The notes under the pieces: model-generated
What the model was told of the DNA's origin: nothing
Databases searched by the model: none
What the model saw: the letters and a program-made list of their open reading frames with translations, nothing else
Assembly: GCA_030681645.1 (NCBI GenBank)
Contig: JAUXRX010000005.1
Location: 335,969-399,968, forward strand
Origin: Archangium sp.
Lineage (GTDB): Bacteria > Myxococcota > Myxococcia > Myxococcales > Myxococcaceae
DNA length: 64,000 bases
Direction: 5' to 3'
In this document: piece by piece, positions 35,745 to 44,361 of the stretch
How positions within the stretch are numbered: position 1 is the first letter of the stretch
Layout of the letters: each line of letters begins with the position of its first letter
Translations under genes and position numbers: made by a program

Positions 35745-36281
35745 TCATCGCTGCACCGCCGCCGCACCCGTCACCTCGAGGGTGCCGCCCGTCATCTTCG
35801 TCCTGGGGGTCACGTGGCCGACCTGGAGATCGAGCGTGAGCGTGCCGCCCTGCGCCCGCCCGCCCGCCGAGATCAGCTCGGTGGCCTGGGGAAGGGAGGC
35901 ACCGCTGCCGCCGCCGGTGGCGCCACCGCCGCCGCCCGTGGCCCCGCCGCCGCCGCCCATGTTTCCACCGCCGCCGCCCGTGCTGCCGCCTCCGCCGCCG
36001 GTCAGGCCGCCGCCTCCACCCGCGCCGCCCCCTCCTCCGCCGCCCACGCCACCGGCCGTGCCTCCGCCCGCGCCCCCGCCTTCGCCGCCACCCGTGGTCC
36101 CGCCGCCGCCCCCTGCTGAGCCGCCGCCCGAGCCGCCGCCCATGCCCACCCCCTCGGCGCACTTACCCGCGACGCACACCTGCCCGCCGGGACAGTTCGC
36201 GTCGGTCTCACAGGGTGCGCCGGTGACGGCGGGAATGCAGCCCGCCAGCAGGGCGAGCGAGACCCAGAGTCGTCTGGTCAT
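35745..36281 (-). CDS. Cys-stub, Gly-rich lipoprotein, copy B
   Basis: 178 residues from the ATG at 36281, supported by AAGGAAGG upstream; a GTG at 36296 would add five residues and overlap the TPR-PEGA stop. The signal ends LALLAGC, followed by the stub APCETDANCPGGQVCVAGKC, a long Gly-rich linker and the same C-terminal strand module as copy A (GTLTLDLQVGHVTPRT). Paired with the fibre-like copy B gene downstream. The linker is longer than in copy A, consistent with slippage in the GGN tract. Confidence 0.78.
   Translation of the reverse strand: MTRRLWVSLALLAGCIPAVTGAPCETDANCPGGQVCVAGKCAEGVGMGGGSGGGSAGGGGGTTGGGEGGGAGGGTAGGVGGGGGGGAGGGGGLTGGGGGSTGGGGGNMGGGGGATGGGGGATGGGSGASLPQATELISAGGRAQGGTLTLDLQVGHVTPRTKMTGGTLEVTGAAAVQR
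35895..36145. repeat. Gly-codon repeat encoding lipoprotein linker
   Basis: GGN-type low-complexity tract inside lipoprotein copy B, longer than the copy A tract. Confidence 0.75.
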
Positions 36282-36292
36282 GGAGCCTTCCT

Positions 36293-37246
36293 TCACTTCT
36301 CGAGGAAGAAGAGGACCACCGCCGTGGCCAGCGCGACGCCCGCGACCCCGTAGGCCACGTTCGCGCCGGTGGCCATTCCACCCGAGGCCGCCTTCGCCGC
36401 GTCGAACTCCGCCTGCACCGTCGCCGGGTCGTGCTGCACCTTGGTGAACTTGTCCATCTCACCCTGTGCGGCCACGCCCAGGCCGATGCCGGCGCCGAGG
36501 CTGGCGACCGCCACGCCGCCCGCCACGTAGGTCCACAACCGGCCCTTCTTCGTCTCCACCGGCGCGACCACCACCGGGGGCATGGGCGGCGGCGTGCCGG
36601 GGTCGTCCTTCTTCGGCTCGACCTTCGGGGCATCGGAAGCGACGGGATCCTTCACCGGATCCTTCGCCGGTTCCTTGCTCACCGGCCGCAACGAGATGGT
36701 CATCTCGGTGGCGCGGGTGGTCTGCATCACGAATGAGCGGTCGACCTTCTCGAAGCCCTCGGCGGACACGCTCAGCGAGTGGTTGCCGGCGATCAGCTCG
36801 ACCGAGACGGGCGAGGTGCCCAGCTCCTTGCCGTCGACGCTGATGCGCGCCGAGGGGGGATCGGCGAACACCATGAGCTGCTGCATTCCCTTCTCGCGCA
36901 GGCGCCGCTCGAGGTTGGCGATCGCGTCGGACACCGTCTCCTTGTCCTTCGCGTCGGGCGCCAGGCGCAGGTAGTCGCGAAACGCGCGCAGGGCCTTGGC
37001 GGTCTCGCCCAGCTGCTCCCAGCACTTGCCGATGTTGAAGTAGATGACCGGGTGCGGGCGCACCGTGTAGGCCTCCTCGAACTTGGCGATCGCCTCGGCG
37101 TAGCGGGCCTGCTTGTAGAGCTTCTGGCCCCACTGAAAGAGGTCCTTCGCCTTCTTCACGTCACCGCTCTCTGCGGCCCCAGGGGCAGCCTTCTTGGGGG
37201 CGGGGGGAGCGGCGAGCATCAGGGCGATCAGGAGGGCTGGGATCAT
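36293..37246 (-). CDS. TPR-PEGA membrane protein
   Basis: 317 residues. The N-terminal signal (ALLIALMLAAPPA) is followed by TPR-like helices (about 30-120: WGQKLYKQARYAEAIAKFEEAY, YFNIGKCWEQLGE). A PEGA domain occupies about 122-185 (SARISVDGKELGTSPVSVEL), then a Pro/Lys-rich linker and two C-terminal hydrophobic segments (about 235-255 and 292-312). This TPR-PEGA-TM layout recurs in myxobacterial genomes beside Ser/Thr kinases. It lies five bases after the FHA-kinase gene and just before the lipoprotein copy B gene, so it is probably in one transcript with both. Confidence 0.82.
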   Translation of the reverse strand: MIPALLIALMLAAPPAPKKAAPGAAESGDVKKAKDLFQWGQKLYKQARYAEAIAKFEEAYTVRPHPVIYFNIGKCWEQLGETAKALRAFRDYLRLAPDAKDKETVSDAIANLERRLREKGMQQLMVFADPPSARISVDGKELGTSPVSVELIAGNHSLSVSAEGFEKVDRSFVMQTTRATEMTISLRPVSKEPAKDPVKDPVASDAPKVEPKKDDPGTPPPMPPVVVAPVETKKGRLWTYVAGGVAVASLGAGIGLGVAAQGEMDKFTKVQHDPATVQAEFDAAKAASGGMATGANVAYGVAGVALATAVVLFFLEK

Positions 37247-37251
37247 GGCGG

Positions 37252-39384
37252 TCAGAACGGCGAGTCCTTCAGGTCTTCTTCCTGCGTGTACGGATCTTCG
37301 GCGAGGCCGGGGTTCGGCTTCTTGGTCAGCCCGGGCGTGCCGGCCTTCTTTTCCTTCTCGAGCTCGATCGGAATCGTCTGCTCGGAGTCGAAGCGCACCT
37401 TGCGGGTGATGCTCTTGTAGCCCTTGGCGGTGAAGGTCAGCTCGGTCACCTCGGCGGGCGCGCGCTGGAGCGAGAGGGGCGTGACCCCGAGGAGAATGTC
37501 GCCCTCGGAGACGTCGACCTTCTCGGGAACGCTGGTGAAGTTGAGCTTGATCTTGTCGGCGACGACGGGCTTGTCGACCACCGGCTTCTCCACGGGTTTC
37601 TCCACCACCACCACCGGCTTCTCCACCACCACCGGCGGCGGCTCCGGCCTGAGCACGACCACGCCCACCGCGATGGCCAGCAGCACCACCACCACGCCCA
37701 GCACCAGGGGCAGCTTGCTCTTCTGCAGCGGCGGCAGCGGCTCTTCGATGCCGGTGGTGCTCGAGGCGGTGACGCCCTGCACCTTGCCCGACGCGCGCAC
37801 CAGCGAGACGCCCGATTGGGGTGCCTGGGGGGTGGCCGTCCTGGGGTAGCCACCCGAGACGCGCTTGAGCGACGGGTCGTTCGACTTGAGGCGCGCCCAG
37901 AGGTTGTCGAGGACTTCGATCACCTCTTCCATCGTCTGCGGGCGGGCGGTGAGCTCCTTCTCGAGCATCTGGAAGACGAGCCGCTCGAGCTCTTCGGGCA
38001 CGCTCTGCAGCGGGCCGGGCTCGATCGGCGGGGGCGCCTCGACCACGTGCTTGACCATCAACATCGACGGCGTCTCTGCCGAGAAGGTGGGCCGCCCGGT
38101 GAGCAGCTCGTAGATGATCAGGCCCATCGAGTAGATGTCGCTGCGGGTGTCGACGGGGATCGCCTTGGCCTGCTCGGGCGACATGTACTGCGGCGTGCCC
38201 ACCACCATGCCGATCGCGGTGTGGCCGCCCTGCCCGTGCCCGGCGCTGACCTTGGCCACGCCGAAGTCGAGCACCTTGACGAAGTCGGGCTGCCCGGGCC
38301 GCTGCAGCAGCATGATGTTCTCGGGCTTCAGATCGCGGTGCACGATGCTCTGCGCGTGCGCGGCGGCGAGCGCGCGGCAGGCCTGCGCTGCGATGTTGAG
38401 CACCCGCTCGGCGGGCTGCGCGCCCTGCCGGTGGATGAGGCTCGAGAGCGTCATGCCGTCGAGGTACTCCATGACGAAATAGAAGCGCCCGTTGGCGGTG
38501 CGGCCGAAGTCGGAGATGTCGACGATGTTCTGCTGGCCGATGCGGCTGGCGGCGATCGCCTCGCGCTTGAAGCGGGTGACGAACTCCGGGTCGTTGGAGA
38601 GCTCAGGCAACATCACCTTGAGCGCCATCGCCTTGCCCAGCTCGACGTGCTGCGCGCGGTACACCTCGCCCATGCCGCCGGCGGCGAGCTTGCCCACGAT
38701 CTCGTAGCGGCCGTCGATGATGCTGCCCGGGGTGAGCATCGAGCTGATCGCCGTCGCTTCGGCGGGGGCCTCGAGGCCGTCATCGGGGGGCACGTCGGGG
38801 AACCCGCCGGTCTGCATCGCGCCCTGCACCACGCCCGACTGGGGCCTGGCGAACGGCGTGGGCCGCTTCGACGTGGCGTCGATGCCCTGCATGCCGCCGG
38901 AGCTGAGCGGCGCCTGGTTGCGCGCCGAGCTGGTGCCGGGAGCGGCGGGGTTTCTGGGCGAGCTGGTGGCCGGCTTGCCCGGGGTGCTCTGCGCCACGGG
39001 GTTTCGGGGCGAGCTGGTGGTGACGGGCTTGGCCTGAGACCGGAACGGCGTGGGGGTGGCCATGGTGCCACTGGGGCCGGCCCTGGCGGTACGGTGGCGG
39101 ATCACCAGCTCGAGGCGGCCCAGGCGGAGGAAGGTGCCGGCGGCCAGCGAGCCCTTGTCGGTCGCCTCGCCGTTGAGCCACATCAAGCGCTGGCCGGTGA
39201 GATCGCGGATCCACGGAACGCCGCTGGGATCGAAGCGGATCTCGGCGTGCTTGGGCTGCACGTCGGTCGGCTGGAAGCGCAGGTGGCACTCCTCACCGGC
39301 CCCCACGTAGAAGTGGGTTCCCGGGAACGGATAGGTCCTGCCCTTCTCCGGGCCATCGCTGACGACGAACTCGAAATCCCCCAT
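37252..39384 (-). CDS. FHA-Ser/Thr protein kinase with PEGA domain
   Basis: 710 residues. FHA domain about 1-98 (FYVGAGEECHLRF), a Ser/Pro-rich linker with repeats of SSPRNP, then a Hanks-type kinase about 225-490: GKLAAGGMGEVYRAQ (P-loop), the catalytic Lys in MALKVMLP, VHRDLKPENIM, VLDFGVAKVS and GTPQYMSPEQA. One transmembrane segment (about 556-578) precedes a Val/Pro/Lys linker and an outward PEGA domain (about 612-675). All catalytic residues are intact. As first gene of the leftward surface cluster it may control or respond to envelope assembly; that link is inferred from position only. Confidence 0.93.
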   Translation of the reverse strand: MGDFEFVVSDGPEKGRTYPFPGTHFYVGAGEECHLRFQPTDVQPKHAEIRFDPSGVPWIRDLTGQRLMWLNGEATDKGSLAAGTFLRLGRLELVIRHRTARAGPSGTMATPTPFRSQAKPVTTSSPRNPVAQSTPGKPATSSPRNPAAPGTSSARNQAPLSSGGMQGIDATSKRPTPFARPQSGVVQGAMQTGGFPDVPPDDGLEAPAEATAISSMLTPGSIIDGRYEIVGKLAAGGMGEVYRAQHVELGKAMALKVMLPELSNDPEFVTRFKREAIAASRIGQQNIVDISDFGRTANGRFYFVMEYLDGMTLSSLIHRQGAQPAERVLNIAAQACRALAAAHAQSIVHRDLKPENIMLLQRPGQPDFVKVLDFGVAKVSAGHGQGGHTAIGMVVGTPQYMSPEQAKAIPVDTRSDIYSMGLIIYELLTGRPTFSAETPSMLMVKHVVEAPPPIEPGPLQSVPEELERLVFQMLEKELTARPQTMEEVIEVLDNLWARLKSNDPSLKRVSGGYPRTATPQAPQSGVSLVRASGKVQGVTASSTTGIEEPLPPLQKSKLPLVLGVVVVLLAIAVGVVVLRPEPPPVVVEKPVVVVEKPVEKPVVDKPVVADKIKLNFTSVPEKVDVSEGDILLGVTPLSLQRAPAEVTELTFTAKGYKSITRKVRFDSEQTIPIELEKEKKAGTPGLTKKPNPGLAEDPYTQEEDLKDSPF

Positions 39385-39570
39385 GATCGTGGGGCGAAGC
39401 TACACAATGGCGACCGGAACTGCACCAGCCGATCCCTCCGGCTGACGTTCGTCGGGAGAGGTGGGATTGACCCCATGAACAGGGCTCCCGGCGCAGCCCG
39501 ATCGCCGGTGAAGGTCTGTCCCGGGGGGCTTGTCCCACGCGGACGGCTGGTGTCTCTTGCGCGCCAACCT

Positions 39571-42500
39571 ATGCAACGAACGTGTCACGGCCTGATCCTG
39601 TCTTCAGTTCTGTTCTTCATGGCGTGCCCGAAGCCGGGTGGTGGTGGTGGGGTTCCTGACGCGGGCAGCGGCCGCTGCGAGGTCGATCTCGCGGCCACGG
39701 GCTACTTCAAGCAGGACGGCACGGGCGCCTCGGCGAAGGTGATCGACTCGGCCGCGCAGCTCATCGGCGGTGAGCAGGCCATCGGCCGCAACGGCGACGT
39801 GCTGCTGCAGAACGACGTGGTGCGGGTGATCATCGATCAGCCCGGTCGCACCATCGGCCCGCTGCTGACGGGCGGCGGCATCGTCGACGCAGACCTCCAG
39901 CGCGCGGCCGGCGAGCCCGGGCACGACGCCTTCGGCCGCATGGCGCTGTTCTACGCGCTGGGCCGGCTCTCGAGCGTGAAGACCGTGGAGATCCTCTCCG
40001 ATGGCTCGAACGGTGGCCCGGCCGTGGTCGCCTCCACCGGCAAGGACGTGGCGCACGATCTGATCAACCTGAACTCGGTGGTGCGCTCGGTCGCCGGGCT
40101 CGACCTGACCTTCGTGGTGGAGCCGAACAAGCCGCTCCCGCTGCGCACCACCACCTACTACGTGCTCTCGCCGGGCGAATCGCGCGTGCGCATGTTCACC
40201 GCGTTCTGCAACGAGGGCGAGTCCCCCGTGCTCGCGCCGCTGCTCGAGCTGATGGATGTGGGGGCCTTCGAGATCTTCAACCCGGGCCGCTGCGCCAACA
40301 GCCTGGGCAACAGCAAGCTCGACCCGAATGACGACTGCACCTTCGCGCCCTCGAAGTGGTTCGGCACGCAGGGTGACGGCGTGGCCTACGGCCTGCGCAG
40401 CTCGTCCCTGTCCGACCTGACGAAGCCGGTCGAGGCGAACGCGCTGCTCGGCTACGGCGGCGTGGTGGGCATGTTCGTCGAGGGCGAGTCGCTCACGGGC
40501 GTGCTCTCGTGGACCAACGCCGACGCGCGCACCCGGCCCGGCACCTTCAACGTGAGGCCGGGGCAGTGGCGCGGCTACCTGCGCGACTTCATCATCTCGA
40601 AGGACCTCGCTGGCGTGCACGGCGTGCTGCTCGAGACCGACCAGGTGCCCACCGGCACGCTGAGCGCGACGGTGACGGTGCCGGGTGGTGCGCCGGCGGC
40701 GGGCGCGCGGGTGTCGGTGCTCGACCCGGCCGGCACGATGATCGGCGTGATGGTGGCCGACGCCGCGGGCGTGGCGACCACGAAGCTGGCGGCGGGGAGC
40801 TACCGCATCAGCGGCTCCCTGCAGGGCCGGTTGATCGGGCCCGAGGCGACGGTGGCGGTGACCGCGGGCCAGACGGCGACCTCGACGCTGGTGCTGGGCG
40901 AGGCGCACCAGCTGACGGTGACGGTGAAGGACGCGGCGAACGCGCCGATGCCCGCGAAGGTGATGGTGTTCTGCGCGGGCGGCGCGTGCCCATTCAACGC
41001 CGACACCTACCGCCAGCACTTCCTGCTCGAGTCGAATGACCAGGGCGCCGCCGCCATCGGCTACGTGCCGGTGAGCGGCCAGGTCTCGCTGACCCTGCCG
41101 CCGGGCGAGTACGACCTGGTGGTCTCGCGCGGGCCGGAATACTCGACCTGGCCCGACACCTGGCCCACCTCGGGCTTCCGCGTCGATCTGCGCACCGCCG
41201 ACGCCACGGCCGCCGCGACGCTGGGCCGCATCGTGGACACCACCGGCTGGATGTCGGCCGACCTCCACGTGCACGCCATCAACAGCACCGACAGCGCGGT
41301 GCGCAACTCGGTGCGCGCGGCGAGCTTCCTGGCCGAAGGCGTCGACGTGCTGCTGTCCACCGACCACGAGGTGATCACCGACTTCGCGCCGATCGTGCGC
41401 GAGCTGGGGGCCGAGCAGTTGATGGCCACGATGATCGGCGAAGAGGTGACCAGCTTCACGCACGGTCACTTCAACACCTTCCCGCTCACGCGCGACGCCA
41501 CCCTGCCCAACGGCGGGGCCTTCGACCACGCCGGCGGCGAAGACGGCGCGACCCTGCGCCCGGCCCAGCTCTTCTCAGGCATCAAGGCGGCGTTCCCCGG
41601 CGCGGTGGTGCAGCTGAACCACCCGCGCGGCGGCGGCAACTCGTTGACCGCGGTGCAGATCGACACGGCGACCCTGAAGACCCACGCCGACCCGGCCCTC
41701 TTCAACATGGAGGTGGACCCCACCGCGACGGCCGACGACACGAAGCTCTTCAACGACGGCTTCGACATCATCGAGACGGCGAACGGCCCCAGCCCCAGCT
41801 TCGTCATCCTCAACGACTGGATGACGTTCCTCTCGCGCGGCACCGTACGGGTCTCGAGCGGCGTGTCTGATACCCACAAGGCCTTGCGCGACAACGGCGG
41901 CTACGCGCGCACCTGGGCGAAGGTGGGCACGGACTCGCCCACCGCGTTCCAGCCCAGCGCCTTCGCCGAGGCCATGCGCACGCAGCGCGCGTACGCGGGC
42001 AACGGGCCGATCATCACCTTCACCGCGCAGAAGCTCGACGCGAACATGCTGCCGGTGGGCCCGGTGGTGGAGATGGGGCAGACGCTCTCGGTGGCCGCCA
42101 CCGATCGGGTCGAGCTGACGATCGACGTGCAGGGCCTGGAGTGGATGCAGATCAACCGGGTCGAGCTCTATTCCCACGCCCCGGGCCGCGAGGCGCTGGC
42201 GGGCGCGTCGAACGGCGAGTGGCCGGAAGGGCGCATTCTCCAGAAGAAGGACCTCGACCTGCTCACCCCTCCCCTCGAGGCCGTGCCGGGCACCACCCTG
42301 CGCCGCCTCCACATCGTGGAGAAGTTCGTGGTGCAGCCCACCGCCGACACCTGGTTCGTGGGCATGGCGCGCGGCACCAGCGGGCGCACCATGAGCCCGC
42401 TGCACGACTCGCGGCCCATCGCCTGGACGAGCGCCATCCTCATCGATGCCGACGGCTCGGGCGCGTACGACGACTTCCCGCTCAAGCCGGGGCAGCCGCT

Positions 42501-42600
42501 CGACGTGGCCCGGCCGGCGCCGGCGCCGCTCAAGAAGATCGTCACCGAGCGCGACCTGGCCGAGGCGATCCGCAAGGTGCTGGCCGACGAGCACGAGTAG
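39571..42600 (+). CDS. PHP-domain lipoprotein
   Basis: 1009 residues from the ATG at 39571, giving a lipoprotein signal that ends VLFFMAC (Cys 19). GTG at 39550 and ATG at 39475 are alternatives; the longer open frame upstream lies opposite the kinase gene and was rejected. Residues 30-340 form a beta-rich N-terminal region, followed by two carboxypeptidase-regulatory-like/Ig modules (about 360-530). The C-terminal part has PHP metallo-phosphoesterase motifs: DLHVHAINS (H566, H568), STDHEVITDF, EEVTSFTHGHFN, NHPRGG and SGVSDTHK. It is probably a surface-exposed metal-dependent hydrolase; substrate unknown. Confidence 0.83.
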   Translation: MQRTCHGLILSSVLFFMACPKPGGGGGVPDAGSGRCEVDLAATGYFKQDGTGASAKVIDSAAQLIGGEQAIGRNGDVLLQNDVVRVIIDQPGRTIGPLLTGGGIVDADLQRAAGEPGHDAFGRMALFYALGRLSSVKTVEILSDGSNGGPAVVASTGKDVAHDLINLNSVVRSVAGLDLTFVVEPNKPLPLRTTTYYVLSPGESRVRMFTAFCNEGESPVLAPLLELMDVGAFEIFNPGRCANSLGNSKLDPNDDCTFAPSKWFGTQGDGVAYGLRSSSLSDLTKPVEANALLGYGGVVGMFVEGESLTGVLSWTNADARTRPGTFNVRPGQWRGYLRDFIISKDLAGVHGVLLETDQVPTGTLSATVTVPGGAPAAGARVSVLDPAGTMIGVMVADAAGVATTKLAAGSYRISGSLQGRLIGPEATVAVTAGQTATSTLVLGEAHQLTVTVKDAANAPMPAKVMVFCAGGACPFNADTYRQHFLLESNDQGAAAIGYVPVSGQVSLTLPPGEYDLVVSRGPEYSTWPDTWPTSGFRVDLRTADATAAATLGRIVDTTGWMSADLHVHAINSTDSAVRNSVRAASFLAEGVDVLLSTDHEVITDFAPIVRELGAEQLMATMIGEEVTSFTHGHFNTFPLTRDATLPNGGAFDHAGGEDGATLRPAQLFSGIKAAFPGAVVQLNHPRGGGNSLTAVQIDTATLKTHADPALFNMEVDPTATADDTKLFNDGFDIIETANGPSPSFVILNDWMTFLSRGTVRVSSGVSDTHKALRDNGGYARTWAKVGTDSPTAFQPSAFAEAMRTQRAYAGNGPIITFTAQKLDANMLPVGPVVEMGQTLSVAATDRVELTIDVQGLEWMQINRVELYSHAPGREALAGASNGEWPEGRILQKKDLDLLTPPLEAVPGTTLRRLHIVEKFVVQPTADTWFVGMARGTSGRTMSPLHDSRPIAWTSAILIDADGSGAYDDFPLKPGQPLDVARPAPAPLKKIVTERDLAEAIRKVLADEHE

Positions 42601-42667
42601 CATCCAGATCGGCAACTGAATCGGCAAGACAAGCGACATGTCGCTGTCACTTTCGTCGATATCATCT

Positions 42668-42689
42668 TGAAATTACCGGAGTAATTTCA
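42668..42689. promoter_or_regulatory. inverted repeat, candidate operator of fic gene
   Basis: TGAAATTAC and GTAATTTCA form a perfect 9-bp inverted repeat around CGGA, 29 bp before the Fic start. It lies in a short AT-rich stretch unlike the surrounding DNA. It could bind a dimeric repressor; no regulator gene is adjacent. Confidence 0.55.
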
Positions 42690-42718
42690 GATGTCTTATC
42701 GGTGATACTGTCGGCAAT

Positions 42719-43894
42719 GTGACCAGCCCACGATTCACCCAGCCGCATCAGTTCGAGCCTCTGCTTCCGGGTTCGGCGGGAGCGCCCCTGCTACCGCTGG
42801 CCGGGGAGATCATCGCCAGGTCCCAGGCGCTCCACGGTGCCACGCACGCCTCGACGCGGGAGCGTCTGCGCGCGCTGCTGCGAGCGATGAATTCTTATTA
42901 CAGCAACCGGATCGAAGGTCAGGGCACCCACCCGTTGAACATCGAGCGGGCGCTGCGTGACGACTTCTCAGCCCGGCCCGACGTGGCGCGACTGCAGCGC
43001 GTGGCGCGGGCATACCTGGAGGCGGAGCAGGCCCTGGAGGCGCTGTCCACCGGCCTCGAGCCGCTCAGCGCGACCTTCGCGGTGACCGCCCACCGGGCGA
43101 TGTACTCGCTGCTCGACGCGGAGGACCGCAGAACTCCGGACGGCAAGGTGCTGGAGCCGGGAGAAGTGCGAGCGAGCCGCGTCACAGTGGGCCGCCACGA
43201 ACCGCCAGGGCCGACGCACCTCGCTGCGTTTCTGAAACGGTACGAGGCGGTGTACAGCGGGCCTTCTCGCGCCGACGAACGGCTGATCTCCATCGCGTGC
43301 GCTCACCATCGCCTGGCGTGGGTCCACCCGTTCGAAGACGGAAACGGAAGAGCAGGCCGGCTGGTCACGCACGCGGCGCTCTTCCCCTTCACGGCTGGGC
43401 TGTGGTCACTCTCACGCGGGCTCGCGCGCAAGCGGGACGAATACTACGAGCGGCTCGCAGGCGCCGACGCGCCCCGGCGCGGTGATCTCGATGGCAGGGG
43501 AAACCTGAGCCTCGAGGGGCTGGTGCGGTGGTGCAGGTTCTTCCTCGAGGTGTGCCTCGACCAGGTCACCTTCATGACGAAGCTCCTCGACCTCGACGGC
43601 CTGAAGGAGCGCCTGCGCGCGCTGGTGCTGATCAAGGGTGGGAAGTTCAAGGTCGAGGTCGCCCTGCCCCTTCACCACCTCTTTGCCGCGGGCCCGGTGA
43701 CGCGCGGCGAGTTCAAGCAACTGACGGGGCTGGGGGAACGCACGGCGCAGGGGCAATTGGCGCTCCTGCTGAAATCAGGCCTCCTCGAATCCAGCAGCGC
43801 GCTGGGGCCGGTGCGTATCGGCTTCCCGCTCGACTCGCTGCAGTACCTCTTTCCCGACCTGTACCCCGAGGCAGCGACGCGCCCGGAGGAGTAG
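42719..43894 (+). CDS. class II Fic-family AMP-transferase with winged-helix C-terminus
   Basis: 391 residues, GTG start. Fic enzymes transfer AMP (or another nucleotide) to protein hydroxyls. The complete active-site loop is H203-PFEDGNGRAGR, with the flap upstream. The inhibitory helix motif (S/T)xxxE(G/N) is S62-NRI-E66-G67 in the N-terminal part, which makes this an auto-inhibited class II Fic, so no separate antitoxin is needed. Residues about 300-391 look like a winged helix (FKQLTGLGERTAQGQLALLLKSGLL), suggesting DNA binding or autoregulation. The promoter region carries an inverted repeat. Confidence 0.92.
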   Translation: MTSPRFTQPHQFEPLLPGSAGAPLLPLAGEIIARSQALHGATHASTRERLRALLRAMNSYYSNRIEGQGTHPLNIERALRDDFSARPDVARLQRVARAYLEAEQALEALSTGLEPLSATFAVTAHRAMYSLLDAEDRRTPDGKVLEPGEVRASRVTVGRHEPPGPTHLAAFLKRYEAVYSGPSRADERLISIACAHHRLAWVHPFEDGNGRAGRLVTHAALFPFTAGLWSLSRGLARKRDEYYERLAGADAPRRGDLDGRGNLSLEGLVRWCRFFLEVCLDQVTFMTKLLDLDGLKERLRALVLIKGGKFKVEVALPLHHLFAAGPVTRGEFKQLTGLGERTAQGQLALLLKSGLLESSSALGPVRIGFPLDSLQYLFPDLYPEAATRPEE

Positions 43895-43904
43895 GCTCAG
43901 GCCC

Positions 43905-44111
43905 ATGCCCACCGCGCTGAAGATCTTCCTCTGGTCGCTCATCGCCGGGCTCGCCGGTGGCTACGTGGGCATGCACGTCTGCTTCTGGGTCGCGCAGCAC
44001 TGGTTCCCGCGCGAGCCGATGGCGGGGATCGTGGCGGTGCTGCTCACTGGGGCAATAGGCGTCGCCTCCGCGGTGACCGCGGGCGTGCTGATGGGTAAAC
44101 GCGCCCGCTGA
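43905..44111 (+). CDS. small two-TM membrane protein
   Basis: 68 residues with two hydrophobic segments (about 6-31 and 40-62), separated by HWFPREPM and ending in the positive KRAR. Starts ten bases after the Fic stop. It is not recognised as a known family; the codon use matches its neighbours. It may be a minor membrane protein co-transcribed with the Fic gene. The 250 bp that follow, to the next gene, show no coding signal or clear structure. Confidence 0.55.
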   Translation: MPTALKIFLWSLIAGLAGGYVGMHVCFWVAQHWFPREPMAGIVAVLLTGAIGVASAVTAGVLMGKRAR

Positions 44112-44361
44112 CTCGGGCTTCATCCGCGCCGCGTCATGGAAGAAGCCTCGGGGGGACGTGGGCCTGTGGGTCGCGAGCCTCGCCCCACGCGTGCTTGCCC
44201 CGCGACCGTCAACGCGTGCACGTGTTGTACGAAATGCGCAAAGCCGAGAGGCCAGCCCGATACGGGCACGGAGCATGGCCCTGCTTGCCACCGCCTCGTC
44301 CATGGCCGCTGTTGGCGAAACGCCGCCTGCAGCGGTCCGAGATGCCGTGGCGACCCTATGA

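Noticed and set aside
37816..39570. Long N-terminal extension of the PHP-domain lipoprotein frame
   Set aside because: It runs opposite the FHA-kinase gene and has shadow composition; a lipoprotein signal starts at 39571.
44112..44361. Short open frames in the gap after the small membrane protein gene
   Set aside because: None has a ribosome site or recognisable composition; no structure seen in this stretch.
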